Source: Pseudomonas koreensis (GTDB lineage: Bacteria > Pseudomonadota > Gammaproteobacteria > Pseudomonadales > Pseudomonadaceae). From it: a DNA stretch of 64,000 nucleotides. This document shows, in pieces, positions 58,337 through 64,000 of the stretch (its first letter is position 1; each line of letters begins with the position of its first letter). The position numbers and the translations under genes are program-made. The stretch is taken from contig NZ_JAOEJU010000003.1 of assembly GCF_025447595.1 (NCBI RefSeq), forward strand, positions 1 to 64,000, in the 5' to 3' direction. The notes under the pieces are model-generated. The model ran no database searches. It was not told the origin of the DNA and saw only the letters and a program-made list of their open reading frames with translations.

Positions 58337-59023
58337 TCAGTTGCCCGGTTTCCAGGCGCCGGCGTTCATGCCATCGACCAGACGATTGATCGCCTCGCGC
58401 ATGGCCAGATCGAGGACTTTGCCGTTGAGGGTGGAGTCGTAGGCAGCAGTGCCACCGAAGCCGATGATTTCGCGGTTGGACAAGGCGTATTCGCCGGCGC
58501 CCTGGGTCGAATACACCACTTCGGACGTGCTGATGTTGACGATGTTCAGGTTGACCTTGGCGTAGGCGACCTGGGTCTTGCCACGGCCGAGAATGCCGAA
58601 CAGTTGATGATCGCCGGTTTCTTTGCGGCCGAACTCGGTGACGTCACCGGTGACCACGTAATCGGCGCCTTTCAGGCGCTGGGCCTGGCCCTTGATCGCC
58701 GCTTCCTGCTGGATTTCACCCATGTTGTCGCGGTCGAGCACGGAGAAACGGTTGGTCTGCTGCAGGTGAGTGATCAGGATGGTCTTGGCCTGGCCACCGA
58801 GACGGTCGACGCCGTCGGAGAAGATCCCGCGCATGTAGCTCGAACGGTTGTCGAACTTGCCCACGGCCATCGGAATGCGGACACCGGACCAGGCCTGGGA
58901 GGCGCTCTCCACCTTGGCCACCGGCAGTGCGCGGGAGCTTTCCGTGGCGCAACCGGAAAGCGAGCCGGCCAGGGTGCCGAGGACGGCAATCGCAATGCCC
59001 GAGACCAACATCCGGGAGATCAT
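58337..59023 (-). CDS. CsgG-family outer-membrane lipoprotein
   Basis: A 228-residue lipoprotein with lipobox LSGC at Cys25 and a CsgG domain (VRIPMAVGKFDNRSSYMRG near 50, then LITHLQQTNRFSVLDRDNM near 85). CsgG forms the curli secretion pore in E. coli; this shorter relative occurs without curli genes. The trio with DUF4810 and DUF799 suggests a periplasm/outer-membrane complex. The start at 59023 (MISRML) fits the signal peptide; an upstream in-frame start would extend it by 26 residues. Confidence 0.87.
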   Translation of the reverse strand: MISRMLVSGIAIAVLGTLAGSLSGCATESSRALPVAKVESASQAWSGVRIPMAVGKFDNRSSYMRGIFSDGVDRLGGQAKTILITHLQQTNRFSVLDRDNMGEIQQEAAIKGQAQRLKGADYVVTGDVTEFGRKETGDHQLFGILGRGKTQVAYAKVNLNIVNISTSEVVYSTQGAGEYALSNREIIGFGGTAAYDSTLNGKVLDLAMREAINRLVDGMNAGAWKPGN

Positions 59024-59174
59024 TCTCACTGTGCATTCCTTCTGAAAAATGATGTGTCCCGGCACGGCAAAAATCGTGGGGGATCGGGAAAGGGCCGGCA
59101 TTATGCCAAAGTGCCATCAGTGAGAACAGGTTTTTTTGACGCCAGTGAATTGGCTAAATGTCAGACTCAAAATC

Positions 59175-59266
59175 CTGTGGGAGCGAGCTTGCTCGCGATA
59201 GCGATGCATCAGACGAAATAATTATCGGCTGACTGGACGCCATCGCGAGCAGGCTCGCTCCCACAG
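59175..59266. repeat. REP pair, long-spacer class
   Basis: Inverted REP arms with a 48-base spacer, between the CsgG-like gene and the 3-prime end of dnaE2. Confidence 0.95.
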
Positions 59267-59278
59267 GTTCAGAGGTTG

Positions 59279-62200
59279 TCAGTGGAAATCGCGGCTTTGC
59301 ACCCGAATTCCGTTGAGCAACGGACTGAGGTCACTCAAGCGTCCGGCGATCAAATGCCGCACCTCGCCCTCCCGCTCCCAACGGCCATCGACCTTGAGCA
59401 ATTGCGAGCCGACCAACACCTGACGCTGACGCTCGGCCAGATCGCGCCAGACCACCACGTTGACGTTGCCGAACTCGTCTTCCAGGGTCACGAAGGTCAC
59501 GCCACTGGCGGTGCCCGGCCGCTGGCGCCCGGTTACCAGCCCCGCCACGCTGACCGGCCGGCCATGCTCGACCTCCAGCAACTCCCGGGAACTGCGACAG
59601 CGCCGCGCCCGCAACTCGTCGCGCAACAACGTCAGCGGGTGCGGCCCCAGCGTGGTGCCCAGCGTTGCGTAGTCGGTGAACAGGTCTTCGCTGACACTCG
59701 GCGTCGGCAGCAACACATCCGGCTCTTCCTGACTCGGCAACCCGGCAAACAACCCGAGCTGTTTCTGCACCCCGGCCACTTCCCAGCGTGCCCGATGGCG
59801 ATGGCCCGCCAAGCCGCGCAGCGCGCCGGCATCCGCCAACAGCGCCTGGGCCCGACTGTCGAGCCCGGCCCGTTCGCCCAGATCGGCGACATCGGCAAAC
59901 GCGCCCCTCGCCCGAGCGTTTTCAATGCTCCGCGCATCCTCTTCGCGAAAACCCTTGATCATCCGCAGGCCCATGCGGATCGCCGGTTGCTCGCCGGCAA
60001 TCGGCTCCAGGCTGCAATCCCAGTCACTGGCCCGTACGTCCACCGGGCGGATCTGCAAATGATGCCGACGCGCGTCCTGAAGAATCTGATCCGGGCTGTA
60101 GAACCCCATCGGCCAACTGTTGATCAGCGCACAGGCGAACGCCGCCGGTTCGTGGCACTTGAGCCAGCAACTGGCATAGGTCAGCAAGGCAAAACTGGCA
60201 GCGTGGGACTCGGGGAAACCGTAACTGCCGAAGCCCTTGATCTGCTCGAAGATCTGCGCGGCGAATTCCGGGCTGTAGCCGTTTTTCTTCATGCCGGCGG
60301 CCAGCCGTTCCTTGTGCGGTTCCAGGCCTCCGTGGCGTTTCCACGCGGCCATGGAGCGACGCAACTGATCGGCTTCGCCGGGGCTGTAGTCGGCGGCGAC
60401 AATCGCGATCTGCATCACCTGTTCCTGAAACAGCGGCACGCCGAGGGTGCGCTTGAGCACCACTTCCAGCTCCGGCGACGGATAGGTTTCCTCTTCTTCC
60501 TTGTTCCGCCGGCGCAAATACGGATGGACCATCCCGCCCTGAATCGGCCCGGGCCGGACGATGGCCACCTCGATCACCAGATCGTAGAAGGTTTGCGGGC
60601 GCAGGCGCGGCAGCATCGACATCTGCGCCCGGGATTCGATCTGGAACACGCCGATGGTGTCGGCGCGGCTGATCATGTCGTAGGTCGGGCGATCGTCAGG
60701 CGGGATCGTGGCCAGGCTCAGTTTTTGATTGCGATGACGGCGCAGCAGGTCGAAACAGCGGCGGATCGCGCTGAGCATGCCGAGGGCGAGGATATCCACC
60801 TTGAGCAGCCCGACCGCGTCGAGATCGTCCTTGTCCCACTGGATGATCGTGCGGTCGGCCATGGCGGCGTTCTCCACCGGCACCAGCGTGTCCAGCGGCT
60901 GCTCGGAAATCACGAAACCACCGGGGTGCTGCGACAGGTGTCGGGGGAAGCCGATCAGTTGCCCGGTCAGGCTCAGCACCCGGTGCAGCAACGGACTTTC
61001 GGGGTCGAAACCGCCTTCGCGCAGGCGTTCCACGGGCGGGGTTTCATCGCTCCAGTGGCCGCAGCAGTCGGCCAGCGCATTGATCTGGTCCGGCGGCAAG
61101 CCCAGCGCCTTGGCCACATCGCGGATCGCGCCGGAGGCGTGGTAAGTGCTGACCACCGCCGTCAGCGCCGCACGACGGCGGCCATAACGACGAAACACGT
61201 ATTGCAGGACTTCTTCCCGGCGTTCGTGCTCGAAATCCACGTCGATGTCCGGTGGTTCGTTGCGCTCCCTCGACATGAAACGCTCGAACAGCAGCGTGGT
61301 GCGGTCCGGGTCGATCTCGGTGATGCCCAAGGCAAAACACACCGCCGAGTTGGCCGCTGAACCCCGGCCCTGGCAGAGGATCTTCTGCTCACGGGCGAAG
61401 CGCACCACGTCGTGCACGGTGAGGAAGTAGCTTTCGTAGCCGAGTTCGGCGATCAGCTCCAGCTCATCGTCGATCTGCTTGAGCACCTTGGGTTGTGCGC
61501 CTTTCGGCCAGCGCCAGGCGATGCCTTGTTCGGTCAGGTGGCGCAGCCAGGAACTGGCGTCGTGTTCCTCGGGCACCAGCTCTTTGGGGTATTGATATCG
61601 CAATTGGTCAAGGTCGAACGTACAGCGCCGGGCCAGCGTCACCGACTCGTCCAGCAAGGTTTGCGGATATAGCTCGTTCAACACATCGAGGCTGCGCAAA
61701 TGCCGCTCGCCATTGGGGTGCAGACGCAACCCGGCCTCGGCCACCGGGACGTGATGGCGGATCGCGGTCATGGTGTCCTGCAAGGCCCGGCGGCCACGGG
61801 CGTGCATGTGCACATCGCCACTGGCCACGGCTGGAATCTGCAGTTCATCCGCCAGACTCAGCAGTGCGGCCAGCCGTTGCTGATCGTTCTGCCCGCGATG
61901 CAACTGCACCGCCAGCCACAGGCGCTCGCCGAAGATCTGTTTCAGCCAGCGGCCCTCTTCCACACCATCGACCGCATCCGACACCCACAGCACCAGCAAT
62001 CCCGGCAACGGCTCGCTGAAATCCTCGCGCAGTATTTGATACTGGCCTTTCTGGGTGCGCCGCCGAGCCTGGGTAATCAAGCCGCACAGCGCCTGATAAC
62101 CCTCGATGTTCTCGACCAGCAACACCAGTTTCGGGCCGTTCTCAATGCGGATTTCGCTGCCGATGATCAGCGGCAGCTCCACGGATTTGGCTGCCTGCCA

Positions 62201-62356
62201 GGCACGGACGATCCCGGCCAGGGTGCATTCATCGGTGATCGCCAGCGCCTGATAACCGTGTTTTTTCGCCCGCTGGAACAGCTCCAGCGCACTCGAAGCA
62301 CCACGCTGGAAACTGAAATTCGACAGGCAGTGCAGCTCGGCATAACCCTGGTTCAC
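59279..62356 (-). CDS. dnaE2: DnaE2, error-prone DNA polymerase
   Basis: A 1025-residue C-family polymerase. It has an N-terminal PHP domain ([15 protein letters not shown] from about residue 6), the polymerase active-site motifs [21 protein letters not shown] and [15 protein letters not shown] (the two Asp bind catalytic metal, near 375), and a C-terminal OB fold (near 930). DnaE2 performs SOS mutagenic lesion bypass with ImuA and ImuB. GTG 62356 is chosen because it overlaps the imuB stop by 4 bases (GTGA). Confidence 0.94.
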   Translation of the reverse strand: MNQGYAELHCLSNFSFQRGASSALELFQRAKKHGYQALAITDECTLAGIVRAWQAAKSVELPLIIGSEIRIENGPKLVLLVENIEGYQALCGLITQARRRTQKGQYQILREDFSEPLPGLLVLWVSDAVDGVEEGRWLKQIFGERLWLAVQLHRGQNDQQRLAALLSLADELQIPAVASGDVHMHARGRRALQDTMTAIRHHVPVAEAGLRLHPNGERHLRSLDVLNELYPQTLLDESVTLARRCTFDLDQLRYQYPKELVPEEHDASSWLRHLTEQGIAWRWPKGAQPKVLKQIDDELELIAELGYESYFLTVHDVVRFAREQKILCQGRGSAANSAVCFALGITEIDPDRTTLLFERFMSRERNEPPDIDVDFEHERREEVLQYVFRRYGRRRAALTAVVSTYHASGAIRDVAKALGLPPDQINALADCCGHWSDETPPVERLREGGFDPESPLLHRVLSLTGQLIGFPRHLSQHPGGFVISEQPLDTLVPVENAAMADRTIIQWDKDDLDAVGLLKVDILALGMLSAIRRCFDLLRRHRNQKLSLATIPPDDRPTYDMISRADTIGVFQIESRAQMSMLPRLRPQTFYDLVIEVAIVRPGPIQGGMVHPYLRRRNKEEEETYPSPELEVVLKRTLGVPLFQEQVMQIAIVAADYSPGEADQLRRSMAAWKRHGGLEPHKERLAAGMKKNGYSPEFAAQIFEQIKGFGSYGFPESHAASFALLTYASCWLKCHEPAAFACALINSWPMGFYSPDQILQDARRHHLQIRPVDVRASDWDCSLEPIAGEQPAIRMGLRMIKGFREEDARSIENARARGAFADVADLGERAGLDSRAQALLADAGALRGLAGHRHRARWEVAGVQKQLGLFAGLPSQEEPDVLLPTPSVSEDLFTDYATLGTTLGPHPLTLLRDELRARRCRSSRELLEVEHGRPVSVAGLVTGRQRPGTASGVTFVTLEDEFGNVNVVVWRDLAERQRQVLVGSQLLKVDGRWEREGEVRHLIAGRLSDLSPLLNGIRVQSRDFH

Positions 62357-63768
62357 GCGAACCAGCCCTGCAGCCACAACGGACCGCCCTCGCCCACTGC
62401 CCGGTACGCCCAGCCTTGCTGGCCGGCGCGGTTCTGGATCAGGTAATAGTCGCGGCGCACGTCGTCACCGTCCCACCAACCGGACTCGATGCGTTCCGGG
62501 CCCATGAGGATGCGCGCCGAACCTTCGGGCACGGACTGCGGTTCACCCAACAACCAGCCCGGACGCTGCACGCCCGGCAATGCAGGGCAACGCTGTTTGT
62601 CATCGGCGTTCTGCCACGCGCACTCCGGGCGGTGATCGGCCTGAAAGCGCAGGCCCTGCACCGCCTCATCGCCCAGCCGCGCGCGCAGGCGTTCGCGCAG
62701 TTGCTCCCAGGGCAAGGTCTGTTGCGGACGATCGTCGAACAGTTCCTGAAACTGCGGCACGAAACTCGGCAGATCCTCGGCGCGCAGACGAAAACCGCGC
62801 ACCGGGGCTTCGACCTGCACCTGCTCCAGTCGGCCACGGGCCAGCTCGAACAGCATCGCCGGATCGCGCTCGGCGCTGAGCAGGCCGACCTTGATCAGTG
62901 TGTCCGGCAGCCCCGCATGTTCCAGATGCAGATCGAAGCGCTGTACGCCGCTGTCGCGGCCGCACAAAAACGCCGCCAGATCGGACGTCAGGCGGCGCAA
63001 AGGGAACAGCAGCGCCTGATGGGACTGCACGTCGAAATTGAGTTCGATCCGCACATCAAAACGATCCGGCGGCAGGTAGAACGCCAGCGCCAGCGGCCGT
63101 GCGCCGAACAGCGTGTCCAGGTGCTTGAGCATCGGTGCCTCGAAACGCCGGGCCAGGGCCTGACGCGGCAGGTTCTGCACCTGATGAAGGTTGCGCAGGC
63201 CCATGCGCGACAACGCCGTGGCCACGCTCGGCTCAAGGCCGATGCGGTCGACCGGCAATTGCCCGAGGTGATGGCGCAGGGCTTCACCGTCGGGCACCAC
63301 CAATCCGTCGTAGGCGTTGGCCAACACCCGCGCCGCCACCGGGTTCGGCGCGGCGACGATGCGGTGACGAAAGCCAAGCTCGGTCAGCTCCGTGCGCAAG
63401 CGTGCCTCGAACTGCGCCCAGGAACCGAACAGCCCAAGGCTCGATTCGATCTCGAACACCACGGTGCGCGGATAATGCACGCTGACCTGGGCGCTGAAAC
63501 GATAGGCCCAGGCGGCGAGAAACTGCTGCCAGTGCTCGACCTCGGCCGAATCGTAATCGACGGTGGCAAAACCTTTGCTCATGGCCTGCGCGGCGGTCAT
63601 CGACTGCCCCGGTCGCAAGCCCAGTGCCCGCGCCGCCGGGTTGACCGCTTGCAGCACCCGGCGCTGGGCCGGGCCGCTGAGCAGCGCCAAGGGTTGCTCG
63701 GGATCGGGGCGCTGACGCAGCACGGCGTCGAGGGCCAATTGCGGGAACAGAATGCAAACCCAGCGCAT
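62353..63768 (-). CDS. imuB: ImuB, inactive Y-family polymerase-like mutasome protein
   Basis: A 471-residue protein of the Y-family fold that starts [16 protein letters not shown], where active members have the catalytic DxDxF-type motif, so it lacks polymerase activity. It also carries [14 protein letters not shown] (near 52) and a C-terminal extension ([16 protein letters not shown] near 435) used by ImuB to bridge DnaE2, ImuA and the beta clamp. The start at 63768 lies 7 bases after the imuA stop. An upstream in-frame start would add unrelated residues. Confidence 0.93.
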   Translation of the reverse strand: MRWVCILFPQLALDAVLRQRPDPEQPLALLSGPAQRRVLQAVNPAARALGLRPGQSMTAAQAMSKGFATVDYDSAEVEHWQQFLAAWAYRFSAQVSVHYPRTVVFEIESSLGLFGSWAQFEARLRTELTELGFRHRIVAAPNPVAARVLANAYDGLVVPDGEALRHHLGQLPVDRIGLEPSVATALSRMGLRNLHQVQNLPRQALARRFEAPMLKHLDTLFGARPLALAFYLPPDRFDVRIELNFDVQSHQALLFPLRRLTSDLAAFLCGRDSGVQRFDLHLEHAGLPDTLIKVGLLSAERDPAMLFELARGRLEQVQVEAPVRGFRLRAEDLPSFVPQFQELFDDRPQQTLPWEQLRERLRARLGDEAVQGLRFQADHRPECAWQNADDKQRCPALPGVQRPGWLLGEPQSVPEGSARILMGPERIESGWWDGDDVRRDYYLIQNRAGQQGWAYRAVGEGGPLWLQGWFA

Positions 63769-63775
63769 GGCGGCC

Positions 63776-64000
63776 TCAATGCCCCACGGTGAAGGCAATC
63801 GGTGCGCTGCGCACCAGTCCGCCCCGGCACTTGAGCACGCGCAATTGCGCCGGACGGGCATCGATGGCAATGCGCAGCGCGGCCGGCGACGGGTTGACCG
63901 CTTCGCTCAACGGGCGCCACGCAAACGCCAGGGTCTGGCCGGTTTCCGCCGCCACCTGCAAACGGCGCAAGGCGCGGTCATCGGCCTTCTGCGGCCAGCA
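63776..64000 (-). CDS. imuA: ImuA (RecA/SulA-like), C-terminal part
   Basis: The last 74 residues of a gene whose start lies beyond the right edge. The segment WPQKADDRALRRLQVAAE, followed by GQTLAFAWRPLSEA and ending in IAFTVGH, matches the C-terminus of pseudomonad ImuA (SulA/RecA-related). ImuA works with ImuB and DnaE2 in SOS translesion synthesis. Being the first gene of the operon, it should carry the LexA-controlled promoter, outside this window. Confidence 0.85.
   Translation of the reverse strand, partial: CWPQKADDRALRRLQVAAETGQTLAFAWRPLSEAVNPSPAALRIAIDARPAQLRVLKCRGGLVRSAPIAFTVGH

Noticed and set aside
63776..64000. LexA box of the imuA operon
   Set aside because: It would lie upstream of imuA, beyond the right edge; none is visible inside the window.

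Overview
The window is chromosomal DNA of a fluorescent Pseudomonas (P. fluorescens group or a close relative). The evidence is G+C-rich codon use, nine pairs of the GTGGGAGCGAGC-type repetitive extragenic palindrome, and typical pseudomonad neighbourhoods: riboswitch-cbtBA-cobE-cobM, cysI with its DUF934 partner, cti, and imuA-imuB-dnaE2. I saw no rRNA, tRNA, CRISPR array, phage or insertion sequence. Nearly all genes are intact; only imuA, at the right edge, is cut.

Layout. 1-2714: a cobalamin riboswitch followed by cobalt uptake (cbtB, cbtA) and B12 synthesis genes (cobE, cobM). 2858-12467: nfuA, a membrane acyltransferase, periplasmic cis/trans fatty acid isomerase, B12-dependent methionine synthase, a DUF2970 protein, an orphan periplasmic sugar-binding-type protein and a 37-residue membrane peptide. 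12760-17265: sulfite reductase with its DUF934 partner, SohB, a histidine-phosphatase-like protein and an SCP2 protein. 17318-31540 (all minus strand): an apparent uptake locus with an ECF sigma factor, a FecR anti-sigma factor, a TonB receptor with signalling domain, a RES/Xre toxin-antitoxin pair, a second TonB receptor and the YejABEF peptide importer. A 22-nt element recurs upstream of both receptors and yejA, suggesting one regulon.

31738-37542: an orphan HypX-like protein behind a good Anr box, a LysR regulator, a fatty-acid-hydroxylase/SRPBCC fusion coupled to a strictosidine-synthase-like beta-propeller, and two small cytoplasmic proteins; the ribosome binding site of one of these is buried in a perfect hairpin. 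37748-43931: a DUF4142 protein, then an overlapping six-gene partner-switching (RsbR-S-T, kinase/phosphatase fusion) and two-component module with no sigma factor in sight. 44039-48810: a UvrA paralogue lacking the UvrB-binding region and a PAS hybrid histidine kinase.

48940-57136: a GntR regulator divergent from a polyamine-type ABC importer (ATPase, two permeases, binding protein), two amidohydrolases and a flavin-reductase-like protein. This looks like a catabolic cluster for an unidentified nitrogen compound, and the second hydrolase lacks the usual metal-binding HxH. 57283-59023: three lipoprotein genes (DUF799, DUF4810, CsgG-like). 59279-64000: the SOS mutasome operon imuA-imuB-dnaE2, read leftward.

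The strongest candidates for something new are the sigma/FecR/TonB/Yej regulon, the sigma-less Rsb/two-component module, and the Anr-linked orphan HypX.
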